Origin: 2-01-FULL-40-13 sp964433155
Lineage (GTDB): Bacteria; Patescibacteriota; Microgenomatia; UBA1406; GWC2-37-13
Direction: 5' to 3'
DNA length: 64,000 nt
Assembly: GCA_964433155.1 (NCBI GenBank)
Contig: CAYSQE010000004.1
Coordinates: 17,179 to 81,178 of the forward strand
Shown: piece after piece, positions 54,301 through 61,424 of the stretch
Layout: each line of letters opens with the position of its first letter
How positions within the stretch are numbered: the first letter of the stretch is position 1
Program-made: the position numbers and the translations under genes
Notes under the pieces: model-generated
What the model was told of the DNA's origin: nothing
The model's database searches: none
Seen by the model: the letters and a program-made list of their open reading frames with translations, nothing else

Positions 54301-55198
54301 GGTTGGAGTTATCGCTGCTCAATCTATTGGTGAACCTGGTACACAACTTACTATGAGAGTAAGACATTTTGGAGGAATTGTGATTTCTGATGTAACTCAG
54401 GGTCTTCCACGTGTAGAGGAACTATTTGAAACAAGGACGCCTAAAGTGGTCTCCCCAATAGTGGAAATGGATGGAAAAATCTCCGTTCAAGAGGATACTG
54501 ATAAAGAGATATTTACTGTAAAGATTACCTCGACAAACAAGACTCCTCCCCAGGAACAAGAATTTGTCATACCTATGTCTCAAAAACTTAAAGTGAAGGA
54601 CGGAGATCTCGTTACTGTGGGAACTCCGCTTTCAGAAGGATATCTTGATGTTAACGATATTCTCACGATAAAAGGATTAAGATCGGCTCAACTATATCTT
54701 TGTGATGAAATTCAAAAAGTCTACGAATCACAAGGTATTAATATTCATGACAAACACTTCGAGGTGATTATAAGAAAGATGAGTGATAAAATTATTATCG
54801 AAGAAGAAGGCGATACATCATTTATTAAAGATGAGGTTGTCTCAAGGATAAGATTTGAGGAAGAGAATAAAAAAGTTCTTGCCCAGGGTGGAAAACCAGC
54901 GGTTGGAAAAGTCTCTATTTTAGGGATAACACGGGCTGCAATATATACTGATTCATGGCTATCAGCTGCCTCTTTTGAACAAACAACAAATGTTTTAGGT
55001 TCGGCAGCCATCAAAGGTCAAATAGATTACTTGTTGGGACTCAAGGAAAATGTTATAATTGGCAGATTAATCCCTGTAACAGGGGAACTAATCGATAAAT
55101 ATTACGGGAGATTTTTACAAAAATATGCCTACAATCAACCAACTCATCAAAAAGAAGAGGCGAAGAAGGACGAAAAAAACGAGGTCAGCAGCTCTTAA
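51383..55198 (+). CDS. rpoC: RNA polymerase beta-prime subunit
   Basis: ATG 51383 gives 1271 aa. The N-terminal zinc ribbon (CYCGKYKRIRYKGIVCDRCG), a coiled-coil stretch at about 140-215, the active site NADFDGDAMG (about residue 550) and the second zinc site (RSPLYCQSKYGVCQKC) are all present. VGVIAAQSIGEPGTQLTMR is the trigger-loop region. The C-terminal tail is acidic and hydrophilic (KEEAKKDEKNEVSSS) and is encoded by the same DNA as the first 25 codons of rpsL, a 74-nt overlap in another frame. Confidence 0.97.
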   Translation: MDNQHLLDFSGLRISLASPEAILSWSHGEVTKPETINYRTFRAEKDGLFDERIFGPTKDYECYCGKYKRIRYKGIVCDRCGVEITTSAVRRERTGHIKLASPIAHIWYFKGPSSVLSTILDIPPQSLERIIYYALYLIQKVDKEKQKNSLKLVEDEKNKELETAEKLYDAEKEKVEQDFHKQKEALIKKIPQKEQREIAEQEIEFKLRERLKLLSDKFIEQKSQKVSFFDRLIKVVKLAKPTDTLEEDDFLYLKDKEADSFLQVGMGSEIIYEILSNFDVAKNYAEALKELNEVKGERRNKLLKKVRLLESFLKAEISPKWMVLTVLPVIPPDLRPVVQLPGGKFATSDLNDFYRRVINRNNRLKQLIDLGAPEIILRNEKRMLQEAVDSLIDLQKSRGRTRTQGAASKIQKSLSDILRGKQGRFRQNLLGKRVDYSGRSTIIVGPELKLYQCGLPKEMALELFKPFLLHEIIVRGLAPNIKSAKNFLEKKEPIVYDILEEISKDHPVLLNRAPTLHKLSILGFYPVLTDSYAIKLHPTVCSGYNADFDGDAMGVFLPLSKNAIEEVKNRMLPYHNLLKPADGTPIVLPNKEMALGCYYITMFDSSYQNTKDEELKFFSNSNEAMTAYYFGEIALRQPILVKIAGQFIRTSVGRVIFNQALPKELRFVNQATKASTLKQIVMQAMKILDNQQVGNLIDHLKELGFWGATIAGGLSFSIFDCLIIKEKDQILTQVEKEVERVEKNYRQGLLTLDEKKRYTNKLWIETTEKLADMTWAELDEENPVKIAIKSEGPRASREQLKQLSAIKGLVVDPLGKIIEVPTKSNYREGLSIFEYVISARGARKGLTDSALKTADAGYLTRRLVDVAHDMIVKEEDCHKTDGHQISVADTRGEKFKDRIRGRFLAKDIYSENKQILVKADELLDEEKLKLIEKKLIKKVTIRSPLYCQSKYGVCQKCYGIDLATQKLAEIGTPVGVIAAQSIGEPGTQLTMRVRHFGGIVISDVTQGLPRVEELFETRTPKVVSPIVEMDGKISVQEDTDKEIFTVKITSTNKTPPQEQEFVIPMSQKLKVKDGDLVTVGTPLSEGYLDVNDILTIKGLRSAQLYLCDEIQKVYESQGINIHDKHFEVIIRKMSDKIIIEEEGDTSFIKDEVVSRIRFEEENKKVLAQGGKPAVGKVSILGITRAAIYTDSWLSAASFEQTTNVLGSAAIKGQIDYLLGLKENVIIGRLIPVTGELIDKYYGRFLQKYAYNQPTHQKEEAKKDEKNEVSSS

Positions 55199-55547
55199 AT
55201 TCGGCTTCAATGCTTTAAAAAGAAAATATGTTGATACAAATAATCCTATGAAGCGGGGTGTATGTACTATTGTTCGTACGATGACTCCTAGAAAACCAAA
55301 CTCTGCTCTACGAAAAGTTGCACGCGTGAGACTGTCAAATAAAATGGAAGTGACAGCTTATATTCAAGGCATTGGGCACGGTTTGGCTGAACATTCAATT
55401 GTATTGGTTAGAGGAGGAAGAGTTAAGGATTTAGCCGGAGTAAAATATCATATAGTAAGAGGAAAATTTGATACAGCTGGCGTTGTTGGTAGAAAAACTT
55501 CTCGCTCCAAATATGGTTCCAAATTAGAACAAGCTAAGCCTTCTTAA
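55125..55547 (+). CDS. rpsL: 30S ribosomal protein S12
   Basis: This 140-residue protein has the canonical MPTINQL start, TPRKPNSALRKVARVRLSN (the loop where streptomycin-resistance mutations occur), GHGLAEHSIVLVRGGRVKDLAGVKYHIVRG and a basic C-terminus. S12 sits at the decoding centre. An insertion of about 16 residues (LKFGFNALKRKYVDTN region, about residues 25-40) lies between the basic N-terminal extension and KRGVC when compared with E. coli or Thermus. Its first 74 nt overlap the end of rpoC. Confidence 0.96.
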   Translation: MPTINQLIKKKRRRRTKKTRSAALKFGFNALKRKYVDTNNPMKRGVCTIVRTMTPRKPNSALRKVARVRLSNKMEVTAYIQGIGHGLAEHSIVLVRGGRVKDLAGVKYHIVRGKFDTAGVVGRKTSRSKYGSKLEQAKPS

Positions 55548-55558
55548 TTTTTAATTTG

Positions 55559-55578
55559 AAATTTAAAATTTTAAATTT
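55559..55578 (+). repeat. 20-bp perfect A/T palindrome before rpsG
   Basis: A self-complementary 20-mer made only of A and T sits in the 36-nt rpsL-rpsG gap, 5 nt before the rpsG ATG. It could fold in the mRNA over the translation start, or be a simple A/T filler repeat. Confidence 0.6.
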
Positions 55579-55583
55579 AAAAA

Positions 55584-56057
55584 ATGCCTAGACGTCCTTA
55601 TAAAAAACGATTAAATAAACCAGATCCTAACTATGATAGTTTTGAAGTAACGAAATTTATTACTTATATAATGCAAGATGGTAAAAAAGCTGTTGCCGAA
55701 AAAATTATCTATAATACATTGGGTCAATTGAAAAAACAGCATCAAGATCCACTTAAAATACTTCAACAGGCAATTCATTATGTAGCGCCCAATTATGAAG
55801 TTAAACCAAGAAGATTGGGCGGTGCATCATACCTTGTTCCAATTGAGGTTAGAAGAGACCGAAAACTTTTTTTAGCTTTAAACTGGATCATTGAAGCCGC
55901 CAAGGCAAGGCCAAATAAAGAATATCATACTTTTCAACAAAAAATATTTGCCGAACTTATGGATGCTGCAAAAAATCAGGGACAGGCCGTCAATAAACGT
56001 CTTCAGACTGAAAAATTAGCAGAAGCAAACAAAGCCTTCGCACACCTTAAATGGTAA
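55584..56057 (+). CDS. rpsG: 30S ribosomal protein S7
   Basis: This 157-residue S7 has the PRRPYKKR start, KFITYIMQDGKKAVAEKIIYN, PNYEVKPRRLGGASYLVPIEVR (the rRNA-binding loop) and a helical C-terminus ending AFAHLKW. S7 nucleates assembly of the 30S head. It lies 36 nt after rpsL with no Shine-Dalgarno, and fusA starts 6 nt after its stop, keeping the str-operon order. Confidence 0.96.
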   Translation: MPRRPYKKRLNKPDPNYDSFEVTKFITYIMQDGKKAVAEKIIYNTLGQLKKQHQDPLKILQQAIHYVAPNYEVKPRRLGGASYLVPIEVRRDRKLFLALNWIIEAAKARPNKEYHTFQQKIFAELMDAAKNQGQAVNKRLQTEKLAEANKAFAHLKW

Positions 56058-56063
56058 GAAAAT

Positions 56064-58160
56064 ATGGCTCAACAAAGTATTCTTACTAAGAATAGAATTG
56101 TTCCAATCGATAAAATCCGAAACGTTGGAATTATTGCACATATAGATTCGGGTAAAACGACTACAACCGAACGAATTCTCTTTTATACAGGCAGAACATA
56201 TAAGATTGGTGATATTGACGAAGGAACCACACAGATGGATTGGATGCCGCAGGAAAAAGAAAGAGGAATCACTATTGTCTCAGCCGCAACAACGACATTC
56301 TGGAAGGATACAAGGATTAATATTATCGATACGCCTGGACATGTTGATTTTACTGCAGAAGTAGAGCGATCGCTTCGTGTCCTTGACGGTGGAGTTGTTA
56401 TTTTTGACGCCGAGGAAGGTGTACAAAGTCAATCAGAGACCGTTTGGCGGCAAGCCGATAAGTATAAGGTACCACGAATCTGTTTTATTAATAAAATGGA
56501 TAAACTTGGCGCTGACTTTGATGCAACTGTCAAAGAAATAGAAGATCGATTGGGAGCAAAACCCGCAGTCATGGTCGTTCCAATTGGCAAAGAGCAAGAT
56601 TTTAAAGGCGTTATAGATCTTTTAACTCTCAAAGCTCTTGTCTGGGATAAAAATCAACAAGGTACAGAGTATACAATTTCAGACGACATCCCAATAGAGT
56701 TAAAGCAAAAAGTAATGAAAGCAAGAGCCAGACTTATCGAACAGATCGCAGAGACAGACGATAAACTGCTTGAAAAATATCTTAATGCACAAGAACCAAC
56801 AGAAGATGAATTAAAAAAGGCTCTTCGCGCGGCAGTCATTTCATATAAACTGATACCAATATATGCTGGTACCTCTCTTAGAAATAAAGGTGTCCAACCT
56901 ATTTTAGACGCCATTGTCGATTTTCTTCCCTCTCCTTTAGACTTAAAAGAAATGAAAGGAATTAATCCAAAAACAAATCGACAAGAAAAACGCAAACTAA
57001 CAAATGAGGAAAAATTTTCTGCTCTCGCTTTCAAAATTCAACTAGATCCACATGTGGGAAAGTTAACCTACACAAGAATCTATTCAGGAACGCTCGAATC
57101 TGGTTCTTATGTATACAATGTGAACAGAAAAAAACAAGAAAGAGTTAGTCGCATTTTACTCATGCATGCTAATCAACGAGAGGAAATCGATAAGGCTTTT
57201 GCTGGTGAGATAGTCGCATTGGTTGGGCCGAAAGATTCAAGGACTGGCGACACTGTAGCAGACCCCAACAATCCAATTCTATTAGAAAAAATCACTTTTC
57301 CAGAACCAGTTATTTCTCTGGCTATTGAACCAAAAACAAAAGCAGATCAAGAAAAACTTTCATATACTCTTCAACGTCTTTCCGAAGAAGATCCCACATT
57401 CAAAGTAAAAGTTAATCATGAAACAGGTCAAACGATAATGTCAGGTATGGGAGAGCTTCACTTGGAGATCTTAGTAGATCGCATGAAAAGAGAGATGGGA
57501 ATGCATGTAAATGTAGGTAAACCACAGGTTGCATACAAAGAAACCATTACAAAAAATGTTGAAGCTGAGGGAAAATATATCAAGCAAACTGGTGGTCATG
57601 GTCAATATGGACACTGTCTTATAAAATTGGAGCCATTAGGAAGAGGTGAAGGCTTTAAATTTATAAATAAAATCAAAGGTGGAGCAATCCCTTCAGAATT
57701 TATCGCTCCTGTTGAAAAAGGTGTGATAGAAGCTATGGAAAAAGGAGTTCTTTTAGGTTTCCCTATTACTGATTTACAGGTAACTCTCTACGATGGAAGT
57801 TATCACGATGTTGATTCTTCGGATATTGCATTTAAGATAGCCGGTTCTATGGCTTTGCAGGATGGAGTTAAAAGAGCAGGACTTACACTTATCGAACCAA
57901 TAATGAAACTCGAGGTTACTGTACCTGAAGATTTTATGGGGGTTGTCATAGGAGATGTTTCTGCAAAACGAGGAAAAATTTTAGGCACAGAAAAAAGAAG
58001 TCGCGCGGTAGTTATTAAGGCCTATGTTCCATTATCTGAACTCTCCGGTTATGCCACCGTTCTTCGCTCTCTCACTGAAGGTCGTGGATTCTTCTATATG
58101 GAACCATCTCACTATGAAGAGGTTCCTCATAATATCATTCAAGCAATGACCAATAAGTAA
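56064..58160 (+). CDS. fusA: Elongation factor G
   Basis: This 698-residue translational GTPase has G1 AHIDSGKTTTTER (the usual AHIDAGKTT with A changed to S), DEGTTQMDWMPQEKERGITIVSAAT (switch regions), IDTPGHVDF and NKMDKLGAD. All domains to V are present (HGQYGHCLI and the C-terminal SLTEGRGFFYMEP). It drives translocation of the ribosome. It ends the str-type operon here. tuf does not follow, as it does in many bacteria; a phosphoesterase gene starts 1 nt later. Confidence 0.97.
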   Translation: MAQQSILTKNRIVPIDKIRNVGIIAHIDSGKTTTTERILFYTGRTYKIGDIDEGTTQMDWMPQEKERGITIVSAATTTFWKDTRINIIDTPGHVDFTAEVERSLRVLDGGVVIFDAEEGVQSQSETVWRQADKYKVPRICFINKMDKLGADFDATVKEIEDRLGAKPAVMVVPIGKEQDFKGVIDLLTLKALVWDKNQQGTEYTISDDIPIELKQKVMKARARLIEQIAETDDKLLEKYLNAQEPTEDELKKALRAAVISYKLIPIYAGTSLRNKGVQPILDAIVDFLPSPLDLKEMKGINPKTNRQEKRKLTNEEKFSALAFKIQLDPHVGKLTYTRIYSGTLESGSYVYNVNRKKQERVSRILLMHANQREEIDKAFAGEIVALVGPKDSRTGDTVADPNNPILLEKITFPEPVISLAIEPKTKADQEKLSYTLQRLSEEDPTFKVKVNHETGQTIMSGMGELHLEILVDRMKREMGMHVNVGKPQVAYKETITKNVEAEGKYIKQTGGHGQYGHCLIKLEPLGRGEGFKFINKIKGGAIPSEFIAPVEKGVIEAMEKGVLLGFPITDLQVTLYDGSYHDVDSSDIAFKIAGSMALQDGVKRAGLTLIEPIMKLEVTVPEDFMGVVIGDVSAKRGKILGTEKRSRAVVIKAYVPLSELSGYATVLRSLTEGRGFFYMEPSHYEEVPHNIIQAMTNK

Positions 58161-58161
58161 T

Positions 58162-58821
58162 ATGAAACTACTTGTGCTTTCTGACACTCATCTTGATTTG
58201 CCTTTTGAAGAAAAAAAATTTAAATTTTTAAAAAAAATAATTTCAACGGCCGATCGGGTCATCATAAACGGTGATTTTTGGGAGGGGTACAATATAAACT
58301 TCAAACAATTTATTAATTCTCCATGGAAAAATCTTTTTTCTCTTCTAAGATCCAAAAAAACAATCTATCTGTATGGCAATCACGATAGGAAACATTATTC
58401 AAACAAACAAACTTTCTTATTTTCAATCCTTCAAACCCAGCAATATAAGATGAGGCTGAATGGCAAAACGTTAGTCTTTGAACATGGAAATCGCCTTATG
58501 CCTCTTATCGACGAGACTCATCCAAATGTGTTTAATTTAATAAAAAAAACAAATATTCTTGGATTTATACATAAGGAACTTGTTCGTAAATCTGGAAGTA
58601 AATTTTTTAGGCACTTTTTGAATATGCAAAATAAAGCAATAAAAAAGAGGATTAAACAAGAGTTAAAAAATAACGAAATTTTTATCTGTGGCCACACCCA
58701 TTCAGCCGAATTTGATTTAAAAAATAATTTTATCAACACTGGATTTATAAAATACGGCCTGGCCCAATATCTTATAGTTGACTCACATAAATTGACGCCT
58801 AAAGAAGAATGGTACGACTAA
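58162..58821 (+). CDS. Calcineurin-like metallophosphoesterase
   Basis: This 219-residue protein has the metal-binding blocks of the family in order: VLSDTHLD (D8, H10), NGDFWEGYN, YGNHDRKHY and ICGHTHSAEF, plus EHGNRL between the third and last. The size and layout resemble LpxH/UDP-2,3-diacylglucosamine hydrolase-like enzymes, but lipid A genes are not seen and the substrate is unknown. It starts 1 nt after fusA, so it may be cotranscribed. It overlaps the end of the convergent MscS gene by 4 nt. Confidence 0.85.
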   Translation: MKLLVLSDTHLDLPFEEKKFKFLKKIISTADRVIINGDFWEGYNINFKQFINSPWKNLFSLLRSKKTIYLYGNHDRKHYSNKQTFLFSILQTQQYKMRLNGKTLVFEHGNRLMPLIDETHPNVFNLIKKTNILGFIHKELVRKSGSKFFRHFLNMQNKAIKKRIKQELKNNEIFICGHTHSAEFDLKNNFINTGFIKYGLAQYLIVDSHKLTPKEEWYD

Positions 58822-59342
58822 GACGAGATTTGAGTTGAGTTTAATCGTATTAATGAGGTGATTTGAGAGTTCGGAATATAAATATCATTACCTTTTTTGT
58901 CTCTTAAAACGGTTATACGCAATGTCATTCTAATAACTTCTCCTTCAAAATTTGCAACTTTTATTCTATCTCCTATATTGAATTGATTCTCAACAATAAT
59001 GAAAAAGCCTGCAATCAAATCTTTCACTAATGTTTGAGCCCCGAAAGAAAAAGCTAAACCTAAAATTCCAGCTCCGGTTAAAATCGGCAAAATGTTTACC
59101 CCCCAATGCGCAATTACAATTAAAGCGGCAATAAGATAGAGTAAGACATCGCTTATACTTTTGAGTATTGACCGAATAGTTTGCGTTTTTGCCAAAACAT
59201 AACCATTTGATAGTCTTTTCTTCATACCGATAAATACAAAGTCGATACTTTTTTTTATAAAGTAGGCAAAAATAAATGTTGCAATAAGTATTCCTACTGA
59301 AAAAATAAGCTTGTTAAGATAATCTGTAGAGAAATTTAACAT
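58818..59342 (-). CDS. Small MscS-type mechanosensitive channel
   Basis: This 174-residue protein has three helices. The pore helix and following beta domain match MscS: ILPILTGAGILGLAFSFGAQTLVKDLIAG, then ENQFNIGDRIKV, FEGEVIRMTLRITVLRDKKGNDIYIPNSQI. It is much shorter than E. coli MscS (286 aa): the C-terminal alpha/beta vestibule domain is missing. The channel opens on membrane stretch to release solutes during osmotic down-shock. A TATAAT box (59354-59349, minus) ends 6 nt before its ATG. Confidence 0.88.
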   Translation of the reverse strand: MLNFSTDYLNKLIFSVGILIATFIFAYFIKKSIDFVFIGMKKRLSNGYVLAKTQTIRSILKSISDVLLYLIAALIVIAHWGVNILPILTGAGILGLAFSFGAQTLVKDLIAGFFIIVENQFNIGDRIKVANFEGEVIRMTLRITVLRDKKGNDIYIPNSQITSLIRLNSTQISS

Positions 59343-59348
59343 AGTACA

Positions 59349-59354
59349 ATTATA
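59349..59354 (-). promoter_or_regulatory. -10 box adjacent to the mscS start
   Basis: TATAAT on the minus strand ends 6 nt before ATG 59342, fitting the leaderless pattern. Confidence 0.5.
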
Positions 59355-59386
59355 CTCTTTTATTTTCCCCTTCCCTCCTAAACTTA

Positions 59387-59412
59387 CCCCGCCATGGCGG
59401 GGAGCGTTTTTT
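59387..59412 (+). terminator. GC-rich palindrome with T-tract between mscS and lexA
   Basis: A perfect 16-bp palindrome (59387-59402, all G/C except the central AT) is followed by AGCG and six T. CCCTCC (59373-59378) and GGAGGG (59413-59418) can extend the fold. It is the most G/C-rich spot in its neighbourhood. There is no upstream rightward gene to terminate, because mscS reads away, so it may be a small repeat element rather than a true terminator. Confidence 0.45.
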
Positions 59413-59421
59413 GGAGGGTGC

Positions 59422-59445
59422 GCGAATTTTCATTAAAAAATTCGC
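59422..59445 (+). repeat. 9-bp inverted repeat abutting the lexA -35
   Basis: GCGAATTTT (59422-59430) and its complement (59437-59445) flank a 6-nt loop and end exactly where the -35 TTGACA begins. It could be part of the regulatory region or a cruciform site. Confidence 0.45.
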
Positions 59446-59492
59446 TTGACAAAGTGAACAAATGTTTACTATACTGGTAAACAAATGTTTAC
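59446..59492 (+). promoter_or_regulatory. lexA promoter with two LexA boxes
   Basis: TTGACA (59446-59451), an 18-bp spacer, TATACT (59470-59475). Box 1 (GTGAACAAATGTTTAC, 59454-59469) fills the spacer. Box 2 (GTAAACAAATGTTTAC, 59477-59492; perfect 7-bp arms) covers the transcription start. They begin 23 bp apart. The core GAACAAATGTT resembles the Gram-positive SOS box. It explains self-repression of lexA. Confidence 0.8.
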
Positions 59493-59510
59493 TAATTTAA
59501 TTTACATCTT

Positions 59511-60071
59511 ATGAACGATCGTTTATCTAAAATCAAATCATTTTACAAACGACACAAGCGCCTCCCCTCCTACTCCGAGATGTTACAGCTTTTCAGACTT
59601 TCATCCAAAAATGCTGTTTTTAAAATCGTACAAAAACTCGTTGAGGTAGGTTTTTTAAAAAAAGCAGACAATAAACTGGCCCCCACATCAAAATTCTTTG
59701 CTCTACCTTTATTGGGCCCTGTCAAGGCCGGATTCCCAATCTTAGCTGAAGAAAATAGAGATTACCTCACTTTAGATGAATATTTGATCGAAGATCCCCA
59801 GTCTTCATTTCTGTTAAAGGTAAGTGGAGATTCTTTAATCGGTCTTGGTATCTTCGACGGAGACATCGTCATCATTGCGCGTAAAAAACAGGCAACATCT
59901 GGTGATGTTGTTCTAGCCCAGATAGACAGAGAATGGACTCTAAAAATATTAAAAAGAGACGGGATAAAGGTTTATCTTGAATCAGCCAACCCCAAATATC
60001 CACCCTTTTACCCACACCAAGAACTGCAGATCTTTGGAGTTGTGAAAGCTGTTATACGAAAATTTAATTAA
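59511..60071 (+). CDS. lexA: LexA repressor (S24 autoprotease)
   Basis: This 186-residue protein has an N-terminal winged-helix region (KRLPSYSEMLQLFRLSSKNAVFKIVQKL) and a C-terminal S24 domain. The self-cleavage site is A73-G74 (VKAGFP), the nucleophile S108 (VSGDSLIG) and the general base K145 (WTLKIL). The spacings 35 and 37 are the same as in E. coli LexA. With RecA filament it should cleave itself and release SOS genes. Two LexA boxes sit in its own promoter. The leader is about 29 nt with no Shine-Dalgarno. It is followed by a Y-family polymerase, as in UmuDC-like pairs. Confidence 0.9.
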   Translation: MNDRLSKIKSFYKRHKRLPSYSEMLQLFRLSSKNAVFKIVQKLVEVGFLKKADNKLAPTSKFFALPLLGPVKAGFPILAEENRDYLTLDEYLIEDPQSSFLLKVSGDSLIGLGIFDGDIVIIARKKQATSGDVVLAQIDREWTLKILKRDGIKVYLESANPKYPPFYPHQELQIFGVVKAVIRKFN

Positions 60072-60099
60072 GAATAATAAATTCGTAGAATGCGGATTC

Positions 60100-60109
60100 G
60101 AACAAATGT
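60100..60109 (+). promoter_or_regulatory. Degenerate LexA box upstream of the Y-family polymerase
   Basis: GAACAAATGT shares its 10-nt core with the two lexA boxes (GAACA/AA/TGT), but the distal arm continues CACG instead of TTAC. It lies 85 nt before ATG 60195 and could allow separate or coupled SOS control of the polymerase. Confidence 0.45.
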
Positions 60110-60194
60110 CACGCGTGGCTGCCCAATATATAATCTTCTCAAAACTTACTAGCTTGATGCATTTGTGAGAAGACGCATTCAAGAATTTGAATAT

Positions 60195-61424
60195 ATGTTT
60201 CAAGTTTATTCCTGGCCCAATGCAATTCTTCACTTAGATGGCGATGCATTCTTTTGTTCTGTTTTCCAAGCTGTAAACCCTGCTCTCAAAGGAAAACCAG
60301 TTGTCACAGGATCTGAGAGAGGTTTAGCTACCGCAGTGTCTTACGAGGCAAGAAAATTTGGCATAAAGCGGGGTATGCTTATGTGGCAGATCAAAAAAAT
60401 ATATCCACGATGCATTATTCTAAAGTCTGATTACGAACTTTACAGCCTTTTTTCTTTCAAAATGTTCGAAATACTTCGCTCATTCACTCCAGCTGTTGAG
60501 GAATATTCAATTGATGAAGGATTTGCAGACATCAAAGGACTACGTCGTCCGTTGAATCTGAGTTATGAACAAATAGGACAAACTATAAAAAACAAAATTG
60601 AATCGTCTCTTGGAATTACTGTTTCTGTGGGTATTTCTCTCACTAAATCTCTAGCCAAACTCGCATCTTCGTCCAACAAACCATCCGGCCTTACCATTGT
60701 ATCGGGAAAAGTAATAAGTAAACTTCTAAACGAAACAAAAATTCACGACGTATGGGGTATCGGACCTAATACTTGTGCTTATCTTGAGAAATTTAATATT
60801 AAAACCGCCTTAGACTTTGCTCTAAAATCAGAAGATTTTATTCAAAAACATTTATCAAAACCTTTTTTTGAAATATGGCAAGAGCTTAGGGGAGAAAAAG
60901 TTTATGAACTAGATATTCAAGAAAAACAATCATATAAAGGTATTACTCGTTCGCAAACCTTTACACCGTCAACGAATAATAAGGATATTTTATGGGCGAA
61001 ACTTTTATCTCATGTTGAAGATGCATTCAAACAAGCTCGACGATTTCATTATCTGGTAGGAAAAATCAGCCCCTTTTTAAAAACACAAAACTTTGAGTAT
61101 CACACAAAAGAAATTAGACTCAACGAAAAAGTAGCCTATCCCTATTTGATTCATAAAAAACTAAAGGAAACTTTTGAGTCGATCTATCATAATAGTACAC
61201 AGTATCGTTCAACCGGCTGTCATATCTATGACTTACAGGAAGATTATTTCTCACAGATGGATTTATTTAGTCACAATAAAATTCATGAAGACAAAATTAA
61301 AAAAATCTACCCCCTCTATGAAAATAAAAAAGTCGACTTTGGCTCGATGCTTTTTGATAAAAATAGATCTGTCAAGATAAAAAAAGAGAGTAAATTACGC
61401 GTTCCCCTTATTACTATTTCTTAA
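60195..61424 (+). CDS. dinB: Y-family DNA polymerase (Pol IV/UmuC-like)
   Basis: ATG 60195 gives 409 aa, starting about 14 residues before the first catalytic Asp; a GTG at 60165 is in frame. The palm motifs are HLDGDAFFCS (D15, D17; steric-gate Phe at about 20) and EEYSIDEGF (D107-E108). GISLTKSLAKLASSSNKPSGL and WGIGPNTCAYLEKF (helix-hairpin-helix) follow, then the little-finger region. It copies damaged DNA with low fidelity. Its place after lexA and a LexA-like site suggest SOS induction. The last residues show no clear clamp-binding peptide except QMDLFSH. It overlaps nth tail to tail by 30 nt. Confidence 0.88.
   Translation: MFQVYSWPNAILHLDGDAFFCSVFQAVNPALKGKPVVTGSERGLATAVSYEARKFGIKRGMLMWQIKKIYPRCIILKSDYELYSLFSFKMFEILRSFTPAVEEYSIDEGFADIKGLRRPLNLSYEQIGQTIKNKIESSLGITVSVGISLTKSLAKLASSSNKPSGLTIVSGKVISKLLNETKIHDVWGIGPNTCAYLEKFNIKTALDFALKSEDFIQKHLSKPFFEIWQELRGEKVYELDIQEKQSYKGITRSQTFTPSTNNKDILWAKLLSHVEDAFKQARRFHYLVGKISPFLKTQNFEYHTKEIRLNEKVAYPYLIHKKLKETFESIYHNSTQYRSTGCHIYDLQEDYFSQMDLFSHNKIHEDKIKKIYPLYENKKVDFGSMLFDKNRSVKIKKESKLRVPLITIS

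Noticed and set aside
60088..60125. A tRNA T-arm-like string (ATTCGAAC) before the Y-family polymerase
   Set aside because: The flanking 5-nt arms do not pair on either strand and no acceptor, D or anticodon arm is found. The GAAC part fits a LexA-like core better.
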